A stretch of 64,000 nt of DNA from positions 6,009,826 through 6,073,825 of the forward strand of contig JAPFBL010000255.1 in NCBI GenBank assembly GCA_026182355.1, read 5' to 3'. The notes beneath the pieces are model-generated. The model was not told where the DNA came from and ran no database searches. It saw only the letters and a program-made list of their open reading frames with translations. The stretch is from Hermatobates lingyangjiaoensis (lineage: Eukaryota; Arthropoda; Insecta; Hemiptera; Hermatobatidae). A program made the position numbers and the translations under genes. Below, one piece after another: positions 1 through 13,095 of this stretch; positions within the stretch are counted from its first letter, which is position 1; each line of letters begins with the position of its first letter.

Positions 1-3000
1 CTGCAAACTACTTACACAGTAAACAACTATAATGTCAAATGAAGAATTTTGGCTTCAAGTGGTCTAATGACGCAATGTTGATAAATGTTGGCTTATTAGA
101 CTAAGATCAGCAGGAAACAATCCCACGTGGAAGCGTATTCGATTGTGTGTGGTATTGACCTAGATCTGCCTCGTCCTTGCATCTCGACTTCCCTATCGCC
201 CATTTAAACTCGGCACCCTTATCGCTTTTACCAATTCATTATTCATGATAAAAAATGCAATGAATTACTCTATATATATATTGCCTTCATAAGTAATAGT
301 AACATATTCTACTGACATTACAGTAATATTCTTTATGAAAACAATTATTTATTGTTTAAACAGCAAAGGGCCGAAATATGATATTCTATTATAAATTTTC
401 TTTCAATTTCTCTAAGTACTTTAGCAGAACAAACTGTCCGCATTTAAATTAAGATGGTAAGATTTTTTAATTTGAAAATTAAAATTAAACTTGGGGGATG
501 TTTGAATAATCACGGAAGAAGGAACGAGGTCAAGGAAAGGACTAAAAATAGAACTTGGCGCTCTTTGCATTAAATGTTAGAAAGGGAAAGATTGATTAGT
601 TGGAGATTGTTGGAATATTGGCAAAGTGAATCCATTTATTTTTTCAAGTTTGGTTTCTTCCACCTGGATCTGGTCAATATTATCTCCGGTTTATGCCTAT
701 CAAAAACCAGTTTTTCTGAACTCGTTATGTAAAGGCAGCCTGGAGGAGAGTCCTCGATAAATCAGTTGGGCGATGAATTATTAATGTTCTGAAATTGTTT
801 CATATGAAAATATAATGCAGAACAGGTTGGACTTCAGTAACGTTACGGCAAGTCGTCTTCTCGAGCGCATTGCACAGACGGCCCCTTACACCTTTCTATA
901 CATCTTTTTTATCCACTTCCCATTTTTGTGTTCCATTTTAAGTTAGCCTATTATCAAATAAATTAAATTCAAAAGAAAAAGGAGTTCTTTTCAGTTTGTT
1001 CACCCTTTATGTATATAAATATAAATACCTACCTTTAATCCTGACATCCGGATGCGACTTTCTCATTCAGAGTGTCGTATGATCGGCTTACAACACACTA
1101 AAATATGCCTAAATTGACATATTTTAAAATTTGAATTTATTAAATTTAAAATTGACATATCATTCAATATGTAATAATGCTTCATTCAAAAAATCATTCA
1201 TAATTGAGTAACAAAACTTTTGCTTTATTTTCAACATTACAACATTAGTACAACTGATATATACCTTCTTATAAAGAGTAAAATATGTCCTCTCATTTAT
1301 AAAAAAAATTCTATTTCATTTAATCTGAATATTAGAAATTCTAAATTGTAGAATATGAGTTAAATCATTACTTAATAAACAATTATTCTATATCGTTCTC
1401 ACTTTATAAAAATGTGAATTGTTTTCGTACCTAATAACTTTTAAAAGTTTACCGTTACTGTGCTTTTCCGTCTTACCAAATTTATTGGCAATATCTGGCA
1501 TTAAAAGTGAAAAATATATATGAAAAAGGAACACTGGTAACTTACTATAAACTGTGAGTAACCTGTTTATAAAAAATAATAATCAAGTCAAAAACTCGCC
1601 TTTAAAGGAAACCAACCTGGTGTATGAGCATATACGCACTAATGGGGACTGTGAAACCCAAAAGCACTCGTGCATTAATATTACTGCCACCTCCCTATCA
1701 AGGAAGCTCACCTTGCACTTAATAACCAAAGCCCACAAAAAGCATATACAAGAGGAACACAAAATGTAATTAACCCGAGAGATGCTGGCTACAGATAGGA
1801 AAATAATTAAAAAAGAAAGTAACCTCCACAAACTGAAAATCTTAGAAGCCATACTAACACAAAAACTAAAACAACATTTAAATAATCAGATTGAAAATAG
1901 TGGCATTTTAAGACTATTTCAATGATATAAAGGACACGCAGGGCCCTTGAAGGTAGTCACTTAAACCGTGAGGCCACTCACCCCACATGATCAACAAATA
2001 GCTTATCTTGAGCTTAAGAAGAACAACTTGCACTCTCTTCAGTTCGCTTATGTAAACCAGAAAATTCATCTAAGAAGCTGTTCATGTTCTGAAGGTGAAT
2101 GGTGAGCATTCAAAACATGTCCACTAAAAGAAATGTACTTTACTGTGTAGGCAAAGTAACGGGACTGATATTTAGGAAAATTATTAAAAAACAGTTCTCA
2201 GCTAAGTCTTGTGTTATTTTCAATAGTATATATATATGCCCCTCTCAGGTTCTAATAAATACACAAACACATGCGACCCACAGTTCTATTTTTATGTTCT
2301 ATTAACTGTTGAAAGAGTTATAACTTGATAGCCCAAATGACGAGTTACGGGCATATTATAATAAGAATGCATTTAAATTGATCAGCAGTTTTACTTATGA
2401 ATTTATGTTCAACTTAGTGAATTTTGAACCAAAAGAGGTAACGGTTACAAGTAAAGTTCAGAGTTGGTAAAATTACGATAATAATACACTTTTCGTCTTA
2501 TTAGGATTTTTTTCTACATTTCTCCAAGTTTCTCCAAGCTCTATATGCATGGTAAATAAATTTCTTGATCTTAGTTACCTCGTTTAATCAAAACAGTGTG
2601 AATTAAATATTAATGATATACAAACTTAGCTTTAAATATGAATAACAGTTGTAAGCATTGTCAGTTTAGGTAAATTATATCTTCTCTGCTTCATCCTCTG
2701 GCGTTTTGTTATATGTTTTACTAAAAGACCGTATTTCATAATCCATTATGACCTTTACCAAACATCTATACATTCTTCAAACTGTAGGGTTATGAAGTCG
2801 ATGGTATTTTGCGACAACTTTCACGCTTCAAAGGACTATCATGGCAGAATTTTTATTATATACAAATTAATTCCTCTACACATTTGTATATAATAAATTA
2901 ACCAATTCTACACATTTGTGGATTGCGTTAACATTTTTCACACTTTAAAACAATATAAACATTCATTTTTAATAAAAATATTTTTCTTACTTATCTATTA

Positions 3001-4060
3001 GTATATTTCACACAGTCTTAAATAAAAATATTTAAATGTTTTCGCACTGCAAGCCATTTTCTCTTAAAACATCATTTCTTCATTTTGGAATTCATTGTGT
3101 AAAGGAGTAAAGCAAGACTTATTCAGTAGTCTTTTCTAAACTTAAAATTATTTATCAACAGTATTTTATTAGTTAAATTAAATAGTCATTAGAACGAAAG
3201 TTCTTGTTCAATAGAAGCTTTTTTAAAGATGCCATGTTACATAAAAGTAAAAAACTTATTTAGGAAATTAGAGTAAAATGAATCCATATATTATCAGGGG
3301 AGTTTCGGGTTTTGTAGATGACTCATTCAAAGTATTCTTCGGTAACACTGAATATAAACAAATAATCACTTTCCATGTAAAGTTTGAAGAGCTGTTGTTT
3401 TGATTGTTTGAGAACATGAATACAAGTTCCGTATTGTGATGATATAGTTGGGTATACATATAGTAGTATACTATATATACCAAAAAGAGTCTATTTTGCT
3501 TTTTAACAAGTAAATGAAAGTTTAATTATATCTTTAAAATGCATTTAAGGATTGCACGAACTGTTAGGATAATTTTGATCAAGATTTCAAATAGATTTAA
3601 TTGTGTTTCCTTGTATAGATAAATTACCTAATATACAATTTTGTATATACAATCTCATAAATTAGTGTACAGTGAGTTAGTTAGTATAGTCTTTTATATA
3701 AAATAAAGTTTTGAAAACCAGTTTACTTGATCATAATAATATTTAAAAATAAACTCCCCTTGTTTGGTATAATAACAGCAGCGTTTTGGAAGAGGTAGAG
3801 AGCAGGAAAGTACTTTATTGAATTTTATGTTAATGTACAAATCAATAAATTTAGTTTTAAAACATTCAAGGAAAATTATCAAATCAGGGATATCACACCT
3901 CTTCTTATATGTGTTATTCATATACTTATTTTAATTTGATAACAAAGTTTTCTGATTTTTGAACAGCCTTAACCAAATTGAACGAAAATTTTAAATTAGT
4001 TGATGATGTGGAATTTTAATATCTAAGTGAAATAGTTAGATGAATCATTGGAGGAACTAT
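1..4060. other. AT-rich intergenic DNA, no gene recognised
   Basis: Both strands contain only short frames of under about 90 codons with no recognisable domain. The sequence is strongly AT-rich with many short A/T runs. I saw no RNA gene, long inverted repeat or transposase motif. Unrecognised old repeats may well be present. Confidence 0.6.
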
Positions 4061-4064
4061 TGCT

Positions 4065-4440
4065 GAAGTGCACCTCTGAAAACCCAGCTAGAAACACCCT
4101 ACGAACGACCTAGTACCAGCGCCGTCCTGGGTGTAGTGCCCACGGCTACTCAACCTCTGCGGGGCCTTCTCCACAAATTATTATATATATAAAAATTTTA
4201 TATTGGCTACATTGTGCAGGTATTAGAAATAAAAATAAGTTGTTGATTGCAACAACTGTTAATCTGACCTGCCGCCGGCATGACAGCTTATACAGCGAAC
4301 AGGTCATTTGTCCGAGGTCACTACCGTGGTCCCGGGACCCCCACAAGCGCGGAACCCAGGGTGGTTGCTCTGGCTCGCCCTAGCTAAGGGACGTGCCTGC
4401 CCAGCACAAAGTGGAAATCCGATGAAGGATATTCTTCAAG
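4065..4440. other. GC-rich island, unassigned (probable old repeat)
   Basis: Two GC-rich blocks (about 4075-4175 and 4265-4435) stand out sharply from the AT-rich surroundings and are separated by a TA-rich spacer. A 67-codon plus frame (4308-4511) and a 66-codon minus frame (4146-4346) cross it, but neither shows a domain, signal peptide or convincing splice context. The composition fits a fossil mobile-element fragment better than a host exon. That is inference. Confidence 0.35.
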
Positions 4441-5090
4441 AATATCATGGTCATCGAGTTGTCATGTCACTTGGCACTACATGCTCGACAGAAGAAAGAG
4501 AAGTAAAATAATTTATTTAAATTTAATATTATGTACTGAAAAAGTACATGAAATGCCTTTCTGGGCTCTTTGGACAAAGAACTCAAATTTTTTCACACTG
4601 AGAATAATGATTTTGGTTCTTCATCAGATATTATAAACACCAATTTAAAAAAAACTAGTACGTATCAGTTGTATTGACTTAAAAGATTTGATCCTTTTAA
4701 ATTATTTAAAATCTATAAAAAATTTAAGAATATTAATTTTTGAAATATATATTTCGTTTTTAATTAGAAAAATGATAAATTAAAATAATCCATATTTAAG
4801 TATCTCAAATTATAAATAACCATACAGTCATTTTTACTTTCTTGACTATATTTTCTAAGCTATTTTATACTTTCAATTAATTTAATAATTTAATCTCATT
4901 ATTCACTTATTAAGATAGAAAAAATGCCACTAAGAATTTTTACTTTCATTTACCAAGCATGAGACTTGGTAGGATGAAAGAATTGCGTTAAGGTCAAACA
5001 TTTTGAAGGGGGTTTTCATCTGAAATACTCATTTCATGTTCTCTTGAGTTCTATAAAAAAGTTATCAACTTAGTCGTGTGTATGTGTATG

Positions 5091-5153
<63 letters not shown>

Positions 5154-6229
5154 GTGTATGAAGACATATATCAACATATCTCATGAATCAAATGAGTTAT
5201 GAAAACCAAGTTCCATATTTAAGTTACGTTTAGCAGTGAAATGTTTGGCACCAAGGTTGCAATTTTTAAAGATAATTTTATGTATACACGGATAAAATTC
5301 TGTTTTGTTGATTTGCTAGACTTTTTCTTATGATTTTGATTAAATTTAATGTGGATTTTCAATTAATATAAAACTGTACTTAGGTCAAAAGCGCATAAAT
5401 CTGATCTAAAACTAGGATGAATATTTTCAACTAACTCTAATTAAGTTTGTAGGTACACATTGAAGAGAAGGCAGTAAATTACGTATTAATAATAAATATT
5501 AAATTTAATGATTAATGAAAGCAATATATTTATCAATGACTTAACACGGTTCTAAACCGAATGAATGTTAATTGTGCCTCAAGTGACTGACAGGTGAATA
5601 GCCTAATATATAACTAGTACTGTTATATATTCGTATTTTATCTACGAATGCTGAGCTAATCTTTACTTGTTATGTAATAATAATTCATTCAAGTACGGAG
5701 ATAAATGAAAATCGCACACCAAATTTTTAATTTTTAGAGTAAAATCAAGCGAAAGTTTTTATTATTTATAATATATTAGATTTTTAAGAAAACATTACTC
5801 CTTTAATTTCTTTAAGTAAACTTCCAAATAGTATTATTGTCATATTATAACCCTTGACGATGTATACATATTACTTATAACACATATGATAAACCTGTTC
5901 ATGAATTTTATTTATGTTCCTTATGATAAGCAAGAGATAAGTCGTTGCGTAAACATTGTGAAAGAAAATCCTGTTTTTCAAGATGTAACTAAAAAATTGT
6001 GTGATTGGTCCACCAAAAAGTAGAAAGTTGGAAGTTTTTTATAAATTTACTATTTGTATATTTATTTTACTATTTAAATAGTTTTTATTTTATATATTTA
6101 GTAAACTTTCATACCACAAGGATGTATGTTTAGCGTATTATAAGATATATATGTACATATTATATAAGCAAAAGTATTATTAAATAAAATTGAATGTATA
6201 TAACTGTTTACTTCAATATTTAATCTTGA
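4441..6229. other. AT-rich intergenic DNA
   Basis: Apart from the GT microsatellite listed separately, I see nothing beyond AT-rich non-coding sequence with short random frames. Confidence 0.55.
5091..5158. repeat. (GT)n microsatellite
   Basis: About 68 bases of almost uninterrupted GT dinucleotides, preceded by imperfect GTATGT units from about 5075. It is a simple-sequence repeat that is likely to vary in length. Confidence 0.97.
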
Positions 6230-6370
6230 TTATGTTCCAAAATATAAACCAGTCAGAGAAAGAAGTTTGTAATTAAAAATGTGTTCTTTGGAGATTTAAT
6301 TCCTCCCGTTAACTAAGCCACTGATGGGTAGGTATAACGGATCCACTTTCGCTTTCTGATTAATCCGACT
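6230..6370. repeat. Dispersed repeat, copy 1 (partner at 10080-10260)
   Basis: The stretch around 6290-6360 (TGGAGATTTAATTCCTCCC, then a related CACTGATGGGTAGG block) matches the one around 10109-10165 in the same orientation with point differences. This marks two old copies of one interspersed repeat. No coding frame is associated with it and the family is unknown. Confidence 0.5.
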
Positions 6371-8045
6371 CTTGATTTTACATCACATTTTGAGGAACAC
6401 AGTTTTACATTGTACGTCTGTAAGAAATATAATTTGGAAAATCAATGAGCACGGTTTATTGCCCATCTGACTCTATCGAATTACTCTGGCATTTATTATG
6501 GTCACAGAAACTTGAGAAATGTGATTTAAATATTCCATTATAAACAACATATAATCAATCATAATGCTACATATTTACTCATATATCATAATTGAATTTT
6601 AATTTTTACTTTACTGTAATTTGAAAAACAAAAAAATGTTTTTGAGACAGAATTACTATTTTTAGGCCTTTGAAATTATGTTTAACTTTTTTTTTATTAT
6701 TCCTGTATGTATGTAGGTACAAATTCAAAAACTTTCAAACAGGTAAAGTGTTTGGCAGAATATTATGAATTCCTATTTATCCTTGGTACTTGGCCTGGAA
6801 AGACATTACAACTTCTAAACGATATTGAAGCATAAAAAACGATACTGTTTGTGAAATATCAGAATAGAATTTTTTTTTTTTGTATTGTGATTATAAAAAC
6901 TAAAATGTGTTTATATCGTCATCACAATATTTGAATAACTAGAACAACAGTGTATAGTTTTTCAATCCCAGATCATTTAATACTTAAGAAAACTAACTGT
7001 TAAAATTAATTTTCAAAAAAAGATCTTTGAAAAAAATATTCATTATCATTGTGAAGTGTTATTAAATTATTTAATTTGAGATATATTTTAATCTTATAAA
7101 AATAAATATGGATGGAAATTATAGAGGCTTATTGCTTGCATATTTCAGTGAAGGTAGAATTCTACTATCCCAGACTGCCTCTTGTGTTGGTATATGTGAT
7201 ACTGAAGGGTACATTGTGGGAAAAGATGTTGAACTATCATAGATACAATTGATCACTACCGAAACAAACATGCCGAGTGAATTAATTACGTACAATTTGT
7301 ATGCACGATAAAAAATATAGCTTATAGAATTTAATATATCTTTAAATAACATACTCATGAGTTTATTTCTGCAAAAAAGTAAAGTTTTCTATTAAATATT
7401 GAATGATAAAAAACAAATAAAAACAAAATATGAATAAATTGGTCACAGAATGAATAAAATAAGACATCAATTAATAAAAACTAGGAATCGTACCTGATAA
7501 TAATCTCAGGCTTTAGCAAAATTATATTTTCATTATTAAAATTAACATTAGGTTTTGTTTCAGGGATTAACATTTTTTGCTATTACTTTATACTTCCCCT
7601 TCTTACAGGTTTTCATCAAAAAGACAATTTATTAGTTTACTTTTGATATGATTCATGCTTGAAAAAGATTTTTCACATAATGTTGTACAGTCAGTCAATG
7701 GAGAAGTAACAGAAAATGCAGTTTTTTGGGAATATGAATATTTGTCAGGAATGGTACTTAAGGTGTTTAAAACAATTTTTCTTGACTTCGCAGGTAAAGG
7801 CCTAATGAGAAAAGGCCCCCATTCAAGTAACCAGAGAGTCATTGCCGATCTGGCAGTGTGCTGTTGTATATATATATATATATATAAAAGATTTCACAGT
7901 CGACACGTGAAATCAAAATCAACGTCTAAACAACAGTAAAATAAACTAGTCAGGAAAAAGAATTTTATAATTAAAAATATAAAGTAAAATAATAAAAAGG
8001 GCATTCTATCCAACCAACATATATATCAAACTATTAATGTTTCAT
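6371..8045. other. AT-rich intergenic DNA
   Basis: No recognisable gene. A short (TA)n run lies near 7868-7888. Frames of 79-94 codons at 7119-7358, 7603-7842 and 7655-7939 show no domain, and the last two overlap on opposite strands. Confidence 0.5.
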
Positions 8046-8049
8046 TGTA

Positions 8050-9140
8050 TTGGTTTTTTCATCTCATATAAAAGCATTTTTATTTTTTGAAATAAACAGA
8101 AAATTCATAATTTCTGATATCTAAGATATCTATTTCTTATGATTTGTTATCTTATGATAAGTGAGAGATGTTATCAGTCTATTATTTCGTTGATTGATCC
8201 AGTTATCGCTATACACGCTTGTTTTTGTATATCACACAATCATTGCATATAATATCATTGATTTTACCACAGCAGTAATAATGCATTTATAAAGTCAAAG
8301 TAAAATTTCTTGTTAAGACTCCATGCTTTACGAAACAATCTCTTAGAGTAGAACATTTTGGTCTTTTAGTCAATGGATCTGTTATATGGTTTTCTAATGT
8401 AACCTTTCATCTAAAAAACCTCCAAAGGTATGGTTTGATGTTTTAGGTTAATCTTTTTTCTCTTTTAAACAGGTATAAAACCGTTTGAGGTTTGTTTATA
8501 CCCAGACATATCTCTTTTGCTATTCTCTCAACAATTTGGGAAGCATATTGAATAATCTAAAATGGTGTACCATCAAGTGTTACAATTCTTGTAATAAATG
8601 GTCTCCTGCATGTCCTTGAATATCATAACCACCATAATAGAGATTACTCAGTGGGTCATTCACAACTAATCACCAGAGTGGGAGTGATAGCACTCCTCTG
8701 TGAGACATCTTTTAGCGTTAGATCCAATAATTACACTAATTATTCCTTTCAAATAAAATTTATTGTAATTTGTTAAAAGCTCTAATCCAGTCTATTAATC
8801 AATGTATATGTTAGTATGATTCATCGATTTGAAGGTTCCTATCATGATCTCCATCTAAATCCAAGCACTAAGTCAAAGCAATTCTTTTAAGATTTTAAAA
8901 TATTTCAATTTTATCAGGAAATAATTAGAAAAACGTCAGGTTCTTCCAATCACCGATGAAGTAGTTTACCTAAGAACAAAAGAGTAACCTTCCCATGTTT
9001 CAATATAACTCAAAGGCCATGGGTTTCATAAACACTCCAAGAACTATACCTGACAGCAAGTTTTCTTCAAGTTTGCAATAGTTTGATTAGAACAAATTTT
9101 TAAACAAATCCATCAGATCATGGAAAGTATCAGAAAATAT
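8050..9140 (-). pseudogene. Decayed non-LTR retrotransposon reverse transcriptase (R1/Jockey-like)
   Basis: Reading the minus strand from about 9140 down to 8050 gives, across several frames with many stops, the ordered landmarks of a LINE reverse transcriptase. The first is a segment ending in VLGVF (the ALGVFLDIEGAF position). Next come WIRAF, then SHRGVLSLPLW (ancestral CPQGGVLSPLLW), then GHAGD (the YADD catalytic box, now mutated) near 8598-8615. A line with NPxKT-like spacing follows, and finally KHGVLTRN (the KTWGLRPK position) near 8300-8350. The order and spacing match the RT domain through the post-RT segment that precedes RNase H in this class. The catalytic aspartates are damaged, so the copy is dead. 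No 5' or 3' terminus could be placed. The family assignment is at clade level only. Confidence 0.75.
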
Positions 9141-10600
9141 ATATCTGATAAAAGTTAATATTTTACGTTTAAGAATTTTATAATTTTAACTCATTAAAAC
9201 AGTCAACTTTTTCTATTGAACCCCTAAATAGGAATTAAATTTCACTCGATTCACTTAAAATATTTCTAATTCAATGTAAACAAATGTGATAAGTACAGCA
9301 AGTGATCTATTCTTTCAAAATGAATTTCCAGTTTTTATACCTTTGAGGTAACTAGAATTTAGTAAAATTATTTTATAAACTGGTAATTTGATATTCAATT
9401 TTCTGGCAAAATTTTCATAGTGCCGTTTACCATTAAAAAATATTTTTCCAAAATCATAAAATGTACCATAAAACCTAATTAAAGTTAATGTAATTTTGAA
9501 AATAATTCCTCAACTCATTCTCATATATGGTGCTATTTTTAGAAATAGTTTAATCCTGATCGGTCAAACGGTAAGACTTTTATTTTTTCTCATCCTTTCA
9601 TATTTAATCATAGTCAACAAATCTATATTTTCTTGAAAACAAATTGATTTCATTTGTCTTAAAAATGTGGGAATTTGTCATATGTTGCACATCACTTTAA
9701 GGATAATGCCAAAATTACAGGAGTCTAAATTTAGTAGTTTAGGCAAAAAAAATTTAGTCTAAAAAGATATTTTGGCTTTATGACTTTTAATATACATTAT
9801 AATCCAATATTGACCCCAAAACAATAGAGTTCATCTACACAATAAGGCCCATTTTATGAATATAAGTGTAAAATATGAATTTGATCCATAAAAATTGTGG
9901 ACTGTAGTGCAGTAACAAACTATCGGTTACACACACACACATCCACCTACCCACACCCACACACCCACAGCCTAATGAAAAAAACGTCAAAAAAGGACTT
10001 TGGGAACTCAAAAACCTGTAAATGTGTCAAATTATCACATTATGTGAAATAATTATAAAATTATTTCATGATCTCTATACTTTACTTTAGGAAAGCAAAA
10101 GGGTGTTGATTGGAGATTTCATTTGTCCCGTTGACTAAGTCACTGACGGTTAGGTTATAGTAAAAACAATTGGTGTAAACAGGTCAGGGAAAGGGAGTAA
10201 AAGGTTGGGTAAGTCAAAGTAAAAAGAGGAGTTCAGGAATAAAAAGTAAAAACTCTCTGCTAGCTGTCAGCCCTGATAGACAAAGCTATTGCTCTTGTAA
10301 ATCATTAATAAAACCGTTAATAATTTATAGTAGTAGATCTATTAAATTTAATTAACGAAGACTCCATTATATTTCTTAATAACACCAATCTTTTATACTT
10401 ATCCATTTATATGTATAATCTATATGTAAAACAATTTCTTAATAACACCATTTCATTTAATGCCTTGTTTATTATTGCTTTAACAACATTTTTTGATTTT
10501 TTTTTCAATGTACATCATTTTGGGATTGAATACCACAATTCACTTAATTTGTTTGCTAGAATTCCATTTTTTCACAAATATTGTTCAATAAAATAAACAA
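9141..10600. other. AT-rich intergenic DNA with a CA-rich stretch
   Basis: No gene is recognised. A CA/CCACAC-rich simple-sequence stretch spans about 9927-9975, and the second copy of the dispersed repeat begins near 10080. Confidence 0.5.
10080..10260. repeat. Dispersed repeat, copy 2
   Basis: Direct-orientation partner of the repeat at 6230-6370. The shared core is the GGAGATTT...CCCGTT.ACTAAG.CACTGA.GG pattern around 10109-10165. Copy divergence suggests an old, inactive family. Confidence 0.5.
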
Positions 10601-10609
10601 CATTGAAAT

Positions 10610-10650
10610 CCTCTACATGTTTCGGTCTGTTCTGACAGTCATCAAGGAAA
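10610..10650 (-). ncRNA. Hammerhead-ribozyme-like motif (core intact bar one base)
   Basis: On the minus strand the order is TTGATGA (10645-10639; consensus CTGANGA with the first C replaced by T), a short stem II region able to pair GTC with GAC, then GAAA (10623-10620) and the self-complementary ACATGT serving as a minimal stem III. Hammerheads with a very short stem III are the known type in Penelope-like elements. Cleavage activity is not shown here. The C-to-T change in the core may weaken it. Confidence 0.5.
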
Positions 10651-11002
10651 ATTAAGCAATTGGATTTAGCAATATTTGAAATTATGGACTACATATTTAA
10701 AATAAATTCATATAAAATCTACTACACTAATTAATCTGTACAGTTTTTGTGATTACAAAGTCATGCTATAGCTGGTAGCTAGCCACTTGTCTCTATCCTA
10801 ACAGCGGAGTGCAGTGAACTTAGTCTAAAGCAAACATGTCAGGGTAGGAACACGTGACTACATCCTGCTTTCATGTTGATTTCTGTTTAGAAAAATGTTC
10901 ACATCAACTAAGACTTTAGATTAGAAGCACTTGTATCAATTAAGATACAAGCATTTTATATGTGTAATTCACAATTTTAAAAGTTGCTAAATCTAATCTC
11001 TT

Positions 11003-11045
11003 AGTTTCTCTGAAGGTAGAGAAGACCAAAACATGTAGGGAATTT
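11003..11045 (+). ncRNA. Decayed hammerhead-like motif, inverted partner
   Basis: The plus strand reads CTGAAGG (11010-11016; last core A replaced by G), then GGT/ACC flanking a 7-nt loop as stem II. AAAA (11028-11031) stands where GAAA is expected, followed by ACATGT and a purine-rich strand. The layout matches the 10610-10650 copy, but two core positions are altered, so it is probably inactive. Confidence 0.4.
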
Positions 11046-11050
11046 CTATG

Positions 11051-12843
11051 TTTGTTTTAGTTTATTATGCAATATTTGTTTTAATAGAATTCAAAGATAA
11101 AAAATTAAATTAAAGGCAGAAAAGCTATATATACGTTAGCTTTATCGACTTTCAGACAATTAATTATAGGAAAGCTGAATATTAAGTCCTCTATATATTG
11201 TTACTTCTTCTGAACTTATTTTTTCGCACGTTTCAAATATATCTTTATTTTAAATACAATTTTTTACAGTAAAATATATCCTTTCACAGTGTAGCTGTAA
11301 AAGAAGAAAGAATAACATTAAATAATTGCCATTTGAAGAAAATGGTAGGAAGAAATTAACATTTTTGGGTTTATGATTGATTAAGAGTATTGTTGATGAG
11401 TGATTGGAATGAGTCATTATGGTGCACGAGAGCAAAGTATGAGTTGTGAGAGTTGGCAATGCGATTGGCCTATTATATCGGAATAGGAAGGGTCAGCCAG
11501 ACTGATGCAATGCCAAGGTTGCAGCAAGCAATTACGCTGGAGGAAGACTTTCGCCATTCGGCCTTCGTATCGTTGCGATGTTTTCAGGTATCACATGGGA
11601 ACCCCTAGGCGAATTTACATGGCCACAACTAGCCCGCTGTCTTAAAGCTTCTAACAAAACAACCACCAACAGTTCTGCGATTATTATCACGTCTACAGTA
11701 CGTCTTTTAATTCATTTCCAGGTTGTTAAGTATCTTTTTTATGAAGGTATGTTTTTTCTCTTATAAGAATTAACAATACGGTGTTGAAGCCCTATAAAAT
11801 GAATTATAGAAACATTAATTAATTACGATCGATACATAATCCTACCATTTAACACAGGTTCAAGTATGTTAGTGAATAATGAATCAAATTATGCCGATTA
11901 AAAATGGTAGGTATTAACATTTTCAAATGGTTAAGTACTAAATTGCCAACAGTTATAATTCATTTAATCCTATTAAAATAAATATTTACTTGGTGAAAAG
12001 TTAATTTCATTAATTAGAAACTACAAAATCATAAGTGTTTTGCAGTCACAGTATTTCAACTCAATATTAGGGTGAAAGTTGTTCTTTGGATTGGATAACA
12101 TCAGGAAAGAGTATTCAACTTTTTATTAAGAATTAATTTTTAATTAATTTATCAAAGTAATTGTTAATATAATGACAGTTGTGATAATTAGCTATACGAA
12201 TGTCTGACAATTTTTAATGCTTAACAAAATATTTAGCCTTATTTGAGTTCTATGTTTTCTTGCAATAAAGCCTTTGTTCTTTTCGCAAACGAATGTCACA
12301 ATATTGACAAAAGTACTGTATAAATATACCCATGAGCAGGAGTGCGACACAGTTAATAAGTGAAATAATACCTGCACTTTCATTACTAGAAACCTTAATA
12401 GCTAATCAATAATTTCAAGTCCACTTCATTCTCTAACGGTTACTGTTTTCATAAAGTTGTTTCAATAATTATTCCTATACAAATACATTATTTGTGTATC
12501 ACATTATTATTTTGAGTAATTTTGTATCAAGCTTTAAATGTAATTGTTATAATAGTATTTCTTCTTCAACATATTTATTTTATTCTATCACGGTGGAAGC
12601 AAGAATTTACAAACTCTGAACAAGTAAGGAAATATTTATTTTTATTTTTCCTCTACTATGAGATCTTAAATCACTGAGTAAACTTATGAACTATCAAGGT
12701 CAGAGGAAAGTAGAGTAAAATATAGATTTTTCTATGGATTTTCAAAATCCATCTATAACTTTCTCGAGTATTACTTAAAACATACTTTTACTATTTTCAA
12801 TTCTAACGTAGTGCAATCACTTATTATGTGGTATTTACTCTTT
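11051..12843. other. Intergenic DNA; weak exon-like patch near 11.5 kb
   Basis: The stretch at 11460-11720 is richer in GC than its surroundings and holds a 62-codon plus frame starting at 11578, with possible splice-like TTTTCAG/GTATCA and TTTCCAG sites. No domain is seen and the conceptual product is not recognised. The rest is AT-rich, with a hairpin at about 12722-12764 (ATGGATTTT / AAAATCCAT). Confidence 0.4.
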
Positions 12844-12892
12844 GTAGGGTAAAAAGCTAATGGAATGGTCTCCACATATAAAAATTTAATGG

Positions 12893-12936
12893 TATAAACA
12901 ACGCGTTTCGAACACGTAGTGTTCTTCCTCAGGCAT
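12893..12936 (-). ncRNA. Hammerhead ribozyme, near-consensus minimal type I
   Basis: On the minus strand the order is CTGAGGA (12932-12926), one A, a perfect 6-bp stem II (GAACAC / GTGTTC with a TAC loop, 12924-12910), GAAA (12909-12906), and a self-complementary ACGCGT as minimal stem III. U16.1-U17 falls at 12901-12900, immediately before a G able to pair with the C preceding the core (stem I). All conserved core positions fit. Such short-stem-III hammerheads are known from Penelope-like retroelements, where they may act as dimers. This is the best copy in the window by sequence. Confidence 0.72.
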
Positions 12937-13054
12937 TAACTAAAAAATACAATGACACCAGAGAGTTATCTATAAAATAAATTTTTATTTTTATTTTGTA
13001 CTATATTTACTGTATACTATAGATAACCCTCTGGTGTCATTGTATTTTTTAGTT

Positions 13055-13095
13055 AATGCTTGAGGAAGAATACTAGTTCGAAACGCGTTGATTAT
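13055..13095 (+). ncRNA. Hammerhead-like motif in the opposite arm
   Basis: The plus strand carries TTGAGGA (13060-13066; first core base T instead of C), a weakened stem II (GAA / TTC), GAAA (13080-13083), CGCG and TT (13088-13089), then G. It is the partner of the 12893-12936 motif within the same inverted repeat. The base changes relative to that copy disrupt stem II, so it is probably the degenerate one of the pair. Confidence 0.55.

Larger units (their letters stand above)
10600..11050. repeat. Inverted pair of Penelope-type terminal fragments
   Basis: The segments at about 10605-10680 and 10972-11045 are imperfect reverse complements. Each contains a hammerhead-like core next to a shared tract reading roughly GCTAAATCyAAT. 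About 290 bp of AT-rich DNA without a coding frame separates them. Inverted terminal (pLTR-like) fragments of this kind are typical debris of Penelope-like retroelements. The family assignment rests on the ribozyme-like core, not on coding sequence. Confidence 0.55.
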
